Origin: Ensifer canadensis
Lineage (GTDB): Bacteria > Pseudomonadota > Alphaproteobacteria > Rhizobiales > Rhizobiaceae
Direction: 5' to 3'
Assembly: GCF_017488845.2 (NCBI RefSeq)
Contig: NZ_CP083370.1
Span: 1,054,001-1,118,000 of the forward strand
Length of the DNA: 64,000 bases
In this document: positions 39,691 to 48,704 of the stretch, in pieces
Layout: the number at the start of each line of letters is the position of its first letter
Numbering within the stretch: the first letter of the stretch is position 1
Translations under genes and position numbers: made by a program
Notes under the pieces: model-generated
The model's database searches: none
Told to the model about the DNA's origin: nothing
The model's input: the letters and a program-made list of their open reading frames with translations, nothing else

Positions 39691-40428
39691 CTAAGTTGTG
39701 CTCCTCGGCGCGACAACGGAACGGGCGGCAGACGTTCTTCCATGGGAAGACTGCCACTCGCGTCAGAGGTTGCGCCGGATGTGAAAGGTCCTGTCTGGTG
39801 CAGGTGATGGTGCAGCAGCCAGATGGCAGCCGGAACGGTTACGTTCCGGGGCCTCTTTACTTCTGACCGATACCGCTGAGTCAACATCAATGACCAAACA
39901 AGAATGCCAATGTCAAAGGCCTCATAAAGACCCGATGAATGCGCCCGCTTGCGGGCTTGCCGGTGAAAAATCACCGCTAAGAACTCCGGCCACCGCCGGA
40001 AATTTACGATCCAGTGTACGGGGAGGAAATGCAGCGACGGCGGATGAACACCTTGCGGCCGCGGAAAGATGATACGGTTGCAACCGGCAATTCCGGCTCG
40101 ATCACTCCCTGGCGCCAAGCTCTGGAAAGCTCCGGCTGCCCGGCCCACGATTCTATCCCGTCAACACTTTCTCCTTGTGATGCTTTTATGTTTTCTATGT
40201 CACATTGGCAAGGGAAAAGCCTGTGCCGCCACAATAATGATCGATTCGCTTGCCCCGGTAGAGTAGGTCGGGGAACGGCGAATCATATGCCTTGGCCGCG
40301 TTGCGTAAGGAGCGCTGTCAAGCTTTGGTTAACCATAAGGGTTCATTGATCAAGGGATGTCGCGGTATGTGTGGGCGGACGCCCGGCGCTTTGACCGCTC
40401 GAATTTCGTGGATTGACGGAGAGACCGG
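39691..40428. other. 738-bp divergent region: rne leader and amiC promoter
   Basis: No gene is supported here. On the minus strand GAGGAGC lies just before the rne ATG. Two small hairpins occur at 39943-39956 (GCCCGC/GCGGGC) and 39961-39976 (CGGTGA/TCACCG), within what would be a long 5' leader of rne. RNase E leaders are often cleaved by the enzyme itself, so autoregulation is plausible. The half nearer amiC contains a TTAACCAT motif. Confidence 0.5.
40329..40336 (+). promoter_or_regulatory. TTAACCAT motif upstream of amiC, possible CtrA half-site
   Basis: The octamer lies 92 bp before the amiC start within GGTTAACCATAAGGGTT. It matches the CtrA half-site used in rhizobia and would fit cell-cycle control of a septum-splitting amidase. 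It is a single short match. Confidence 0.3.
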
Positions 40429-41691
40429 GTGAAGCCTTCGGCTAATCATATGCACGCTTCACTGTTGTCGACACTGCTGCGCGGCGGCGCGCGCGTCGCG
40501 GCTTCAGTGTTCGTTGCAGGCGTCTTGATGATGACCGGACCGATAGCATACGCCGCCGAGTCGGCACCGTTTCTGGCATTCGGCGCACGGGTTGCCGGTG
40601 ACGACGCGCGCACACGTGTCGTGGTCGAGTTCGACCGCAAACCCGACTTTTCCATTCATTATGTGGCAAACCCCGTGCGTGTCGTCGTCGATCTGCCGGA
40701 AACCGCCTTTGGCCTGAAGGCCGAGAGCCTCGAGCCGCGGGGATTGTTCGAGGCCATCCGCTATGGCGGCATGGGCGCCGGCAGTTCTCGCCTCGTGTTG
40801 TCGGCAAAGGGGCCGGTAGCGGTCACCCATGCCGAAGTCATCGAGCAAGAGGGCGGTAAGAGTTATCGCCTGGTCATCGATGCCGAGAAGGTCGACCAAA
40901 CCCGGTTCGACGCGCTTCTTGGGGATCAGCAGTGGACGGGCTCGGTGGTCTCGGCAAAAACGGATCGGCCGACAATTGCACCTGCGCAAAAGACCGGTGC
41001 ATTCGTGATTGCGATCGATGCCGGCCACGGCGGTATCGACACCGGCGCGATCGGCAGCGGCACCAAGACCGAGGAAAAGCATGTCACGCTTGCCTTCGCG
41101 CAGGAGCTTGTCGCCACGCTCAACCGCGAAGGCGGCATCGAAGCTTTTCTGACCCGCGACAAGGACGTTTTCCTGTCGCTGCCGCAACGCGTGCAGATCG
41201 CCCGCAACAAAGGCGCCAATCTGTTTATTTCGATCCATGCCGACACATTGAGACAGAAGGACATTCGCGGCGCCACCGTCTATACGATTTCCGACAAGGC
41301 GTCCGACCATCTGGCGGCCGACCTGGCGCAGCGCGAAAACCTTTCGGACGAGATCGCTGGCGTACCGCTCCAGAGCGAGCCGGCCGAAGTCGCCGATATC
41401 CTGATCGACCTGACGCGCCGCGAGACCCAGGCTTTCTCGGTCAACATGGCACGCACTGTCGTGTCGTCCTTCGAGGGGCAGATCAACCTCATCAACAATC
41501 CGCACCGTCACGCGGGCTTCCGTGTCTTGCAGGCGCCGGATGTTCCGTCGATCCTGCTCGAGCTCGGATTCATGTCGAACAAGGACGATGAGAAGCTGCT
41601 GCTCGATCCGGAATGGCGCAAGAAAGTGTCCGGCCTGCTCGCCGTTGCCGTGAAGCGCTACCGCGAACAGGCTGTCGCAAACGGCGGCTGA
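40429..41691 (+). CDS. amiC: N-acetylmuramoyl-L-alanine amidase
   Basis: The 420-residue exported enzyme has a signal peptide (ending near residue 43, YAAES), an AMIN domain (about 45-150) for septal targeting and an Amidase_3 zinc domain (about 190-410) with IDAGHGGIDTGA, ISIHAD and ILLELGFMSN as metal and catalytic motifs. It cleaves peptide stems from glycan during cell separation. The start is GTG at 40429 with GGAGAG upstream; an ATG at 40450 is an alternative. It precedes mrcA. Confidence 0.94.
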   Translation: MKPSANHMHASLLSTLLRGGARVAASVFVAGVLMMTGPIAYAAESAPFLAFGARVAGDDARTRVVVEFDRKPDFSIHYVANPVRVVVDLPETAFGLKAESLEPRGLFEAIRYGGMGAGSSRLVLSAKGPVAVTHAEVIEQEGGKSYRLVIDAEKVDQTRFDALLGDQQWTGSVVSAKTDRPTIAPAQKTGAFVIAIDAGHGGIDTGAIGSGTKTEEKHVTLAFAQELVATLNREGGIEAFLTRDKDVFLSLPQRVQIARNKGANLFISIHADTLRQKDIRGATVYTISDKASDHLAADLAQRENLSDEIAGVPLQSEPAEVADILIDLTRRETQAFSVNMARTVVSSFEGQINLINNPHRHAGFRVLQAPDVPSILLELGFMSNKDDEKLLLDPEWRKKVSGLLAVAVKRYREQAVANGG

Positions 41692-42048
41692 GATCCGGTC
41701 GCGATGATCTGTTTGACGGCGCAGCATACGATGTGATTTGTGTCGCCTCGGTAACAGCGATATGCTTTTCAACAGGATGCGCACTCGATAATCGGAAACA
41801 AGCCCTATTTTACGCACAATCCGGGACCTAACCCGAATTGCGCCCGGATTTGTTGGGAAACAGTGTTGATGCCCGGTGGCCCTCGCCATATGAGGAACTG
41901 GGTGGGCGCGTGTAGCCGCAATGCCAGACGATTTCTGATAGAAGCGTTTGGCCAGGCCGACGAAATGCGGACCGTTGGGACGGGAAGCGTCTCGATTGGC
42001 TTTTGCGGCCTGGCGATTGGACGATAATAAGGTACCGGTATCTGACTG
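41692..42048. other. 357-bp gap between amiC and mrcA
   Basis: No coding frame with family similarity or ribosome binding site is visible. The region presumably holds the mrcA promoter; I could not pick a convincing -35/-10 pair or a terminator. Confidence 0.45.
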
Positions 42049-44502
42049 ATGATCAGACTGATTGGATATTTCTTCGGCATTGGTGCGTTCTTGCTGCTCG
42101 GTGTCGCCGCGGCCGTTGCCATCTATCTCGGCAGCGTCACCAAAGATTTGCCGGATTACGAGGTATTGGCGAAGTATTCTCCGCCGGTCACCACGCGCTT
42201 TCACGCCGGTAACGGCGCGCTGATGGCGGAGTACGCCCGCGAGCGGCGTCTCTATCTGCCGATCCAGGCGATCCCGGACCGTGTCAAGGCGGCATTCATT
42301 TCGGCCGAAGACAAGAACTTCTATCAGCACCCGGGCGTCGACATCACCGGTCTCGCGCGTGCCATCACCGTCAATCTCCAGAATTTCGGATCGGGTCGCC
42401 GCCCCGTCGGCGCGTCGACGATCACGCAGCAGGTGGCCAAGAACTTCCTGCTTTCGTCGGACCAGACGATCGACCGCAAGGTCAAGGAAGCGATCCTCTC
42501 CTTCCGTATCGAGCAGGCCTATAGCAAGGACCGTATTCTCGAACTCTATCTCAACGAGATCTTCTTCGGCCTCAATTCCTATGGCATCGCCGGTGCAGCA
42601 CTCACCTATTTCGATAAATCGGTGACAGAACTGACCATCGCAGAAACTGCGTACCTTGCGGCTCTGCCGAAGGGTCCGGCCAACTACCATCCTTTCCGCA
42701 AGGTGGATGCTGCGATCGAGCGACGCAACTGGGTCATCGACCGTATGGTCGAGAACGGCTACGTCACCAAGACCGACGGCGAAGACGCCAAGAAGCAGCC
42801 GCTCGGCGTCAATCCTCGCCGCGGTGGCGCACATCTCTTCGCATCCGATTTCTTTGCCGAGGAAGTGCGTCGGCAGATCATTCAGAAGTACGGCGACAAC
42901 GCGCTTTATGAAGGTGGCCTTTCGGTCCGTACCTCACTCGATCCGCGCATGCAGATCGCCGCGCGCAAGGCGCTGCAAGACGGGCTGCTCAGCTATGACG
43001 AACGCCGCGGTTTCCACGGTCCGGTCAAGTCGATCGAGATCGGCGGCGACTGGGGCGAGCCGCTCGGCAAGGTCGTGTCCTTGGCCGACGTGCCGGAATG
43101 GAAGCTCGCTGTCGTGCTTTCGGCCGATGGTCAGGGTGTCGAGATCGGCATCCAGCCGGACAAGGAAGCCTCCGGCAAGATCATCGCAGAACGCGTGACC
43201 GGTCATATCTCCGCAAAGAACATGCAGTGGGCCTATCGCTCGGCCGCTGGCGAACGCAAATCCGCCAAGTCGCCTGAAGGTGTGCTGGGCCCGGGCGACG
43301 TCGTCTATGTCGAGCCGTTGGCAGAAAAGGGTGAATACCGCCTGCGTCAGCCGCCGAAGGTCCAGGGTGGCCTCGTCGCGATGGATCCGCAGACCGGCCG
43401 CGTGCTGGCGATGGTCGGCGGCTTTTCCTACGGTCAGTCGGAATTCAACCGCGCGACCCAGGCGATGCGCCAGCCGGGTTCCTCGTTCAAGCCGTTCGTT
43501 TATGCTGCTGCGCTCGACAACGGCTATACGCCCGCATCCGTTATTCTCGATGCGCCGATCGAAATCGTTGCCGGTGGCCAGGTCTGGCGCCCTGAGAACT
43601 ATGGCGGCGGCTCGGCCGGCCCGTCGACGCTGCGCCTCGGCATCGAGAAATCGCGTAACTTGATGACGGTTCGCCTTGCGAACGACATGGGCATGAACAT
43701 CGTTGCCGAATATGCCGAACGCTTCGGCATCTACGACAAGATGCCACCGCTGCTGGCGATGTCGTTGGGCTCGGGCGAAACGACGGTGCTGCGCATGGTT
43801 TCGGCCTATTCGGTTCTTGCCAATGGCGGCAAGCAGATCAAGCCTTCGCTGATCGACCGGATCCAGGACCGCTACGGCAAGACGATCTTCCGTCATGAAG
43901 ACCGGACCTGCGACAACTGCAACGCGGCTGATTGGGGCAACCAGGAAGAACCTGTCTTGACCGACAACCGCGAACAGGTTCTCGACCCGATGACCTCCTA
44001 CCAGATCACCTCGATGATGGAGGGGGTGGTCCTGCGTGGCACCGCCGCCGGCAAGATCACGCTCGATCGCCCTGTTGCCGGCAAGACCGGCACCACCAAC
44101 GACGAGAAGGACGCCTGGTTCGTCGGCTACACGCCTGATCTTGTCGCCGGCCTCTACCTCGGCTTCGATAATCCGGCCCCGCTCGGTCGCGGCGCGACAG
44201 GTGGCAGCCTTGCCGTGCCGATCTTCAACAATTTCATGCAGGAAGCCGTCAAGGGTTCGCGCCCGGGCAAGTTCGTGGTGCCGGAAGGCATGAACATGAT
44301 CGCCGTCAACCGCAAGACCGGCATGGCGGCCTACGAGGGCGAGCCGGACACGATCATCGAAGCCTTCAAGCCTGGCACCGGCCCGGCCGATACCTTCTCG
44401 GTCATCGGCGGCCTCGACCAGTACGTGCCGCCGGAGGAAATTTTGAAGAATTCCCCGCAGGCAAACCAGGCTGTCACATCCGGTTCCAACGGCCTGTTCT
44501 AG
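42049..44502 (+). CDS. mrcA: Penicillin-binding protein 1A (bifunctional)
   Basis: The 817-residue protein has a membrane anchor (about 4-29), a glycosyltransferase domain with catalytic Glu87 in ISAEDKNFYQHPGVD and GASTITQQVAKN, and a transpeptidase domain with SxxK at 478-481 (SSFK), SRN and KTG at 679-681. It polymerises and cross-links peptidoglycan. The order rne-amiC-mrcA-prfB is conserved in rhizobia. A GC-rich hairpin follows the stop. Confidence 0.96.
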   Translation: MIRLIGYFFGIGAFLLLGVAAAVAIYLGSVTKDLPDYEVLAKYSPPVTTRFHAGNGALMAEYARERRLYLPIQAIPDRVKAAFISAEDKNFYQHPGVDITGLARAITVNLQNFGSGRRPVGASTITQQVAKNFLLSSDQTIDRKVKEAILSFRIEQAYSKDRILELYLNEIFFGLNSYGIAGAALTYFDKSVTELTIAETAYLAALPKGPANYHPFRKVDAAIERRNWVIDRMVENGYVTKTDGEDAKKQPLGVNPRRGGAHLFASDFFAEEVRRQIIQKYGDNALYEGGLSVRTSLDPRMQIAARKALQDGLLSYDERRGFHGPVKSIEIGGDWGEPLGKVVSLADVPEWKLAVVLSADGQGVEIGIQPDKEASGKIIAERVTGHISAKNMQWAYRSAAGERKSAKSPEGVLGPGDVVYVEPLAEKGEYRLRQPPKVQGGLVAMDPQTGRVLAMVGGFSYGQSEFNRATQAMRQPGSSFKPFVYAAALDNGYTPASVILDAPIEIVAGGQVWRPENYGGGSAGPSTLRLGIEKSRNLMTVRLANDMGMNIVAEYAERFGIYDKMPPLLAMSLGSGETTVLRMVSAYSVLANGGKQIKPSLIDRIQDRYGKTIFRHEDRTCDNCNAADWGNQEEPVLTDNREQVLDPMTSYQITSMMEGVVLRGTAAGKITLDRPVAGKTGTTNDEKDAWFVGYTPDLVAGLYLGFDNPAPLGRGATGGSLAVPIFNNFMQEAVKGSRPGKFVVPEGMNMIAVNRKTGMAAYEGEPDTIIEAFKPGTGPADTFSVIGGLDQYVPPEEILKNSPQANQAVTSGSNGLF

Positions 44503-44520
44503 GCCCTTTCCCAGTCTCCC

Positions 44521-44554
44521 GATGCCCGCCGCCTTTACATCAGCGGCGGGCATC
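44521..44554 (+). terminator. Hairpin after mrcA
   Basis: GATGCCCGCCGC and GCGGCGGGCATC form a 12-bp stem with a ten-base loop, 18 bp after the mrcA stop and before prfB. The T-run is poor, so termination may be partial. Confidence 0.65.
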
Positions 44555-44599
44555 GCTATTTGACGCTCACGTTAAATCGGGTTCACAAGAAGCAGGATC

Positions 44600-45731
44600 A
44601 TGCGCAGCGAAATCGAGAACATTGTCGACGAAATCAAGCAGGCCATAAGCCTGCTGAGGAGGCATCTTTGACTGGGATCAGGCGGTAAGACGACTGGACT
44701 GGTTGAATAACAAGGCGGAAGATCCGTCGCTCTGGAATGATGCGGCCGAAGCGCAGAAGCTGATGCGCGAGCGCCAGCAACTCGACGATGGCATCAACGG
44801 CCTGCGCCGTTTCGAGCAGCAGCTCAGCGACAACATCGAACTGATCGAGCTCGGTGAAGAAGAGGGCGATGCCGCCATCGTTGCCGACGCCGAACAGGCG
44901 TTGCGCGAACTGCGCAATGAAGCGGCCAAGAAGCAGGTCGAGGCGATGCTGTCCGGCGAAGCGGACCAGAACGACACCTATCTCGAAGTGCATTCCGGTG
45001 CCGGCGGCACCGAGAGCCAGGATTGGGCCAACATGCTGTTGCGCATGTACACCCGCTGGTCCGAGCGCCAGGGATACAAGGTCGAACTGATGGAAATTCA
45101 GGACGGCGAAGAGGCTGGCATCAAATCGGCCACACTGCTCGTCAAGGGCCACAATGCTTATGGTTGGCTGAAGACCGAATCGGGCGTCCACCGCCTGGTT
45201 CGCATCTCGCCCTATGACAGCAACGCGCGTCGCCATACGTCGTTCTCTTCGATCTGGGTCTATCCGGTTGTCGACGACTCGATCCAGATCGACATCAACG
45301 AGAGCGATTGCCGTATCGACACCTATCGCTCGTCGGGCGCCGGCGGCCAGCACGTCAACACCACCGACTCTGCGGTGCGCATCACGCATATGCCTTCCGG
45401 TATCGTCGTACAGTGCCAGCAAGAACGTTCTCAGCACAAGAACCGGGCCAAAGCCTGGGACATGCTGCGCGCCCGCCTTTACGAGTCCGAGTTGAAGAAG
45501 CGCGAAGACGCGGCCAACGCCGAAGCAGCATCGAAGACCGATATCGGCTGGGGCCACCAGATCCGCTCCTACGTGCTGCAGCCCTACCAGCTGGTCAAGG
45601 ACATGCGCACCGGCGTCGAAAGCACGGCGCCGGGTGATGTACTGGACGGCGAGTTGAACGAGTTCATGGAGGCAGCCCTTGCCCACCGCGTCAGCGGTGG
45701 TGCTGATGCCGTCGTGGATGATTTGAACTAG
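44600..45731 (+). CDS. prfB: Peptide chain release factor 2, with programmed +1 frameshift
   Basis: Translation starts at ATG 44600 and runs 23 codons to CTT (44666-44668), followed by an in-frame TGA at 44669-44671. A perfect AGGAGG lies at 44657-44662, three bases before the slippery CTT TGA C, the classical RF2 autoregulatory site. After a +1 slip at 44669, reading resumes at GAC 44670 ([18 protein letters not shown]) and gives about 376 residues in total, the normal RF2 length. The GGQ catalytic motif is at 248-250. The codon-recognition tripeptide reads SPY (203-205) rather than SPF. RF2 recognises UGA and UAA. Confidence 0.95.
44657..44672 (+). promoter_or_regulatory. Programmed +1 frameshift site of prfB
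   Basis: An internal Shine-Dalgarno AGGAGG, a three-base spacer (CAT), the slippery CTT and a UGA followed by C make the complete signal. Low RF2 lets the ribosome slip and make more RF2. Confidence 0.95.
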
Positions 45732-45786
45732 TCTGGCACTGCTCGGCGCTCGTGTGCCGGCATGACGTAGGACGTACGGGACGAAG

Positions 45787-45819
45787 AAGGCCGGGTGTTT
45801 TCATCCGGCCTTTGTTTTT
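45787..45819 (+). terminator. Intrinsic terminator of prfB
   Basis: AAGGCCGG and CCGGCCTT form a stem with a ten-base loop, followed by TGTTTTT. Confidence 0.9.
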
Positions 45820-45873
45820 GGCTTAGAGCGTGGCACGCAAAGTGCGCGCGGTCATTGGAGATCGCGATGCGCT

Positions 45874-46383
45874 TCAGTTCGATGCCCGCTCGACCTTGAT
45901 GTCGCCGAGATCGTCGATCAGGACCGTCCAACTCTCCGGCTCGCGGGCGGCAGGGTCGGTCTTCAGATAAACGGTCGCGAACATGCCGGGCTGCGCGGTC
46001 ACGCCTGTGGATGTTTCCGGCCGTATGTCCGTGACATAAGCCCTCAGCGACGAGAATTCCTCGAGTTCGGCGGATGAGACGACTTCCGGCCCAGCGGGCG
46101 TCGCCTCGATCTGCTGCAGGTGAATATGTGCGGTGCCGTCCTGTTGCCGCAGCGCGATCAGCTTGTAGTAGCCGCGCCGTGCGCCTTCGGCACTCTTCGG
46201 CTTAGTGGTTGCTTCCGCCTGCGTGCCGTTCGGGTCCAGCGCCGAAAGCCGATCGCCGCTTTCTTCCCAGTAGCCTGTGCTGGTGACAAAGGTCACTTCG
46301 GGCGAAACCACGCTCGCATCCTCGGCATGGGCGTTCGCGCCGGCCATGGCGAGAAGAAGCGCAAGGAGGAGAGGCTTGTGCAT
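45874..46383 (-). CDS. Exported protein of unknown function
   Basis: The 169-residue frame begins MHKPLLLALLLAMAGANAHAED, a clear signal peptide cleaved near residue 20. The mature part is hydrophilic with TSTGYWEESGDRLSALDP, YYKLIALRQQDGTAHIHLQQIE and WTVLIDDLGDIKVER. It is probably periplasmic. I do not recognise a family. The start at the signal peptide was chosen over a longer in-frame extension. It lies between prfB (convergent) and nadK on the same strand. Confidence 0.65.
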   Translation of the reverse strand: MHKPLLLALLLAMAGANAHAEDASVVSPEVTFVTSTGYWEESGDRLSALDPNGTQAEATTKPKSAEGARRGYYKLIALRQQDGTAHIHLQQIEATPAGPEVVSSAELEEFSSLRAYVTDIRPETSTGVTAQPGMFATVYLKTDPAAREPESWTVLIDDLGDIKVERASN

Positions 46384-46496
46384 TGCTTTTGATTTCCCGT
46401 TCGAACTGCGACGCGGCGCTGGCTGCAAAATTGGTCCTTCGCCGATGATCCGGCGATCGCGGAAATCATACCATATCGCGCGTTCAGAACGTCGGC

Positions 46497-47270
46497 TCAA
46501 TTGGAAAATTGCTCGGCCAGGATGCGGTCCGACCAGGAATGATCGGGATCCGAGAGAATGCGGGCGGTCATGTTTTCCGATTCGGCGATACGCACCTTCG
46601 CCACCGACTTGACCTCCTGGTGGTCGGCAACGGCGTTGACCGGGCGCTTGTCGGCCTCGAGGATTTCGATCTCGACGGTGACATGGTTTGGCAGCAGGGC
46701 GCCGCGCCACCGCCGCGGACGGAACGGGCTGACGGGCGTCAGCGCCAGAAGAGGGGCTTCCAGCGGCAGGATCGGACCATGGGCCGAGAGATTATAGGCG
46801 GTGGAGCCGGCGGGCGTGGCCAGCAGCAATCCGTCGCAGGTCAATTCCTCGAGCCGGGTCTTGCCGTCGATGACGACGCGCAGCTTGGCTGCCTGGTAGG
46901 ATTGCCGGAACAGATAGACCTCGTTGATGGCGAGCGCCGTGAATGTCGCGCCTTCACCGTCAGTGGTCTGCATCTCCAGCGGGTGAAAGGCATTCTCGAC
47001 GGCATTGCAGATGCGCGCCGTCAGATTTTCGGTGCTGTAGCGATTCATCAGGAACCCGACAGACCCCCGGTTCATGCCATAGACGAGCTTGCCCGAATTC
47101 ATCGTCTGGTGCAGCGTCTGCAACATGAAGCCGTCACCGCCGAGCGCGACGATCACGTCGGCCTTGTCGGCCTCATGATCGCCGTAGATGGCCTTCAGAT
47201 CAGCCGCCGCCTTTTGCGCCTCTTCCGCTGGAGAGGCAAGGAATGCGAGGGAAGTGAACGTGCGAGCCAT
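46497..47270 (-). CDS. nadK: NAD kinase
   Basis: The 257-residue enzyme has GGDG at 44-47, MNRGSVGFLMN and the LLATPAGSTAYNLSAHGPI segment typical of NadK. It phosphorylates NAD to NADP with ATP. It is short, as in other alphaproteobacteria, lacking an N-terminal extension. Start ATG and length fit. The next gene downstream is an exported hypothetical, 113 bp away. Confidence 0.95.
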   Translation of the reverse strand: MARTFTSLAFLASPAEEAQKAAADLKAIYGDHEADKADVIVALGGDGFMLQTLHQTMNSGKLVYGMNRGSVGFLMNRYSTENLTARICNAVENAFHPLEMQTTDGEGATFTALAINEVYLFRQSYQAAKLRVVIDGKTRLEELTCDGLLLATPAGSTAYNLSAHGPILPLEAPLLALTPVSPFRPRRWRGALLPNHVTVEIEILEADKRPVNAVADHQEVKSVAKVRIAESENMTARILSDPDHSWSDRILAEQFSN

Positions 47271-47383
47271 GAATTTTCAGTCCGTTCAACATGTTGAGCA
47301 TCGCCGCGGTGGCCGAGCCTAGGCTTCGTTTCTGGCACGGCCTGACCCTAAACGCATCTGAAAAATTGGGAGAATTCGCAATT

Positions 47384-47410
47384 TTGCTTTACACGCTGTG
47401 AGATTATGAT
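47384..47410 (+). promoter_or_regulatory. Possible promoter of tRNA-Thr
   Basis: TTGCTT (47384-47389) and TATGAT (47405-47410) are separated by 15 bases, or by 16 if the -35 is read as TTTGCT. The -10 box ends about 20 bp before the tRNA. Spacing is short, so the call is tentative. Confidence 0.35.
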
Positions 47411-47429
47411 AACTCCCACCGCTGAAAGT

Positions 47430-47505
<76 letters not shown>

Positions 47506-47624
47506 CTTTTTCAATTACTTGCTGGATTTTTGACCGCCTCATGAGGCGGTCGTGTGCTTTTTGGCGAAATCACCGCTATTGCGGCCAGGCACCACGCGAC
47601 TTGTCGGCCGGTTGGCACAGCGTT

Positions 47625-48566
47625 TCAGATATCGAACGTCCCAGCGCCCCGGGGCGTGATCTCTCTGCATTTTTGCAGGGCGTTCAGCAAATTGTCGGCG
47701 AGGTAGTCTATCAGGGCGCGCGTCGCCGGCAGCATGCCGTGGCGTGAGGGGAAGACGAGGTGGACGACGACGTCGCCCGAGCTCCATTCTGGCAGCACCG
47801 GGGCAAGCACGCCGGCGCGGAAGGCGCGTTCGCAGATGTGGTCGGGCAGCAACGCTACGCCCATGCCCTCGATCGCTGCGCGCTCGAGGATGAGGAAATC
47901 GCTGCAGCCGATGATCGGCCGGTGCGAAATTTCGGTGGTGTTGCCTTCGCTATCGACGAGGCGCCAGACGTCGGTGGCGTGCTGCTCGTTCATCGACAGT
48001 GTCGGCATCTCGTTGAGATTTTCGATGGTGACGTCGTCGAAGCGGGTGAGCAGGGTGGGGCTCGCCGCCAACCTCTGGCGCACTTCTCCGAACCTGCGAA
48101 TGATCAGCTGATTGTCGGTGTCCAGTTGATCGCGGGCGCGCAACGCCACGTCGATCCTTTCCTCGATCAGATCGATCCGCCGGTTGGTGGCAGTAATCAG
48201 CAGGCGAACGCCGGGATAACGGCGATGGAACGCAGGCAGGATGTCGGCGAGCATCGGCGTGAAGCCGAGCGGGCAGGCGAGCCTGACCGTACCGGTCGGC
48301 TCGGCCTTGACGGCGGCGATCTCGGCCTCTGCCACGGCAACGCCATCGAGCAGGCTCTGGCAATGTTCGTAGAAGACGCGTCCGATCTCGGTAACGCGAA
48401 GCTTGCGCGTCGAACGCTCCAGCAGCCGGACGCCGAGCTGCTCTTCGAGGCGCGCCACGTGTTTGCTGAGCTTGGATTTGGGGATATTCAGATCACGCGC
48501 CGCGGCACTGAAGCCGTTGTTGCGCACGACGGCCGCGAAGAGGGCGAGGTCGTTCAGGTCCTGCAT
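47625..48566 (-). CDS. LysR family transcriptional regulator
   Basis: The 313-residue protein has the LysR winged helix at 1-60 (DLNDLALFAAVVRNNGFSAAARDLNIPKSKLSKHVARLEEQLGVRLLERSTR) and a ligand-binding domain of the type-2 periplasmic fold. It is divergent from azoR; regulators of this type usually control the divergent gene in response to quinone-like or electrophilic compounds. A candidate operator lies between them. Ligand unknown. Confidence 0.92.
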   Translation of the reverse strand: MQDLNDLALFAAVVRNNGFSAAARDLNIPKSKLSKHVARLEEQLGVRLLERSTRKLRVTEIGRVFYEHCQSLLDGVAVAEAEIAAVKAEPTGTVRLACPLGFTPMLADILPAFHRRYPGVRLLITATNRRIDLIEERIDVALRARDQLDTDNQLIIRRFGEVRQRLAASPTLLTRFDDVTIENLNEMPTLSMNEQHATDVWRLVDSEGNTTEISHRPIIGCSDFLILERAAIEGMGVALLPDHICERAFRAGVLAPVLPEWSSGDVVVHLVFPSRHGMLPATRALIDYLADNLLNALQKCREITPRGAGTFDI

Positions 48567-48600
48567 CTATTTCCGTCTCCCATCGCCGATCGCGGTCTCA

Positions 48601-48620
48601 CTGTTTCTATCCGGAAACAG
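48601..48620. promoter_or_regulatory. Inverted repeat in lysR-azoR gap, candidate LysR operator
   Basis: CTGTTTC and GGAAACAG bracket a five-base centre, giving a symmetric site containing a T-N11-A arrangement. It lies 35 bp from lysR and about 85 bp upstream of azoR. Confidence 0.55.
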
Positions 48621-48704
48621 TATGTCAAATAACCGCTGACTTATCGCGCGATTGTTTTCCAATCATATGTGATGCACCGCAACGCCAACACAAAGGTGCT
48701 TCAC

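Noticed and set aside
36805..39807. 1000-codon plus-strand frame opposite rne
   Set aside because: Phe/Leu/Arg-rich antisense reading of the acidic RNase E repeats; no motif.
44703..45731. prfB as a truncated gene or pseudogene starting at TTG
   Set aside because: The upstream ATG, AGGAGG and CTT TGA C show a programmed frameshift instead.
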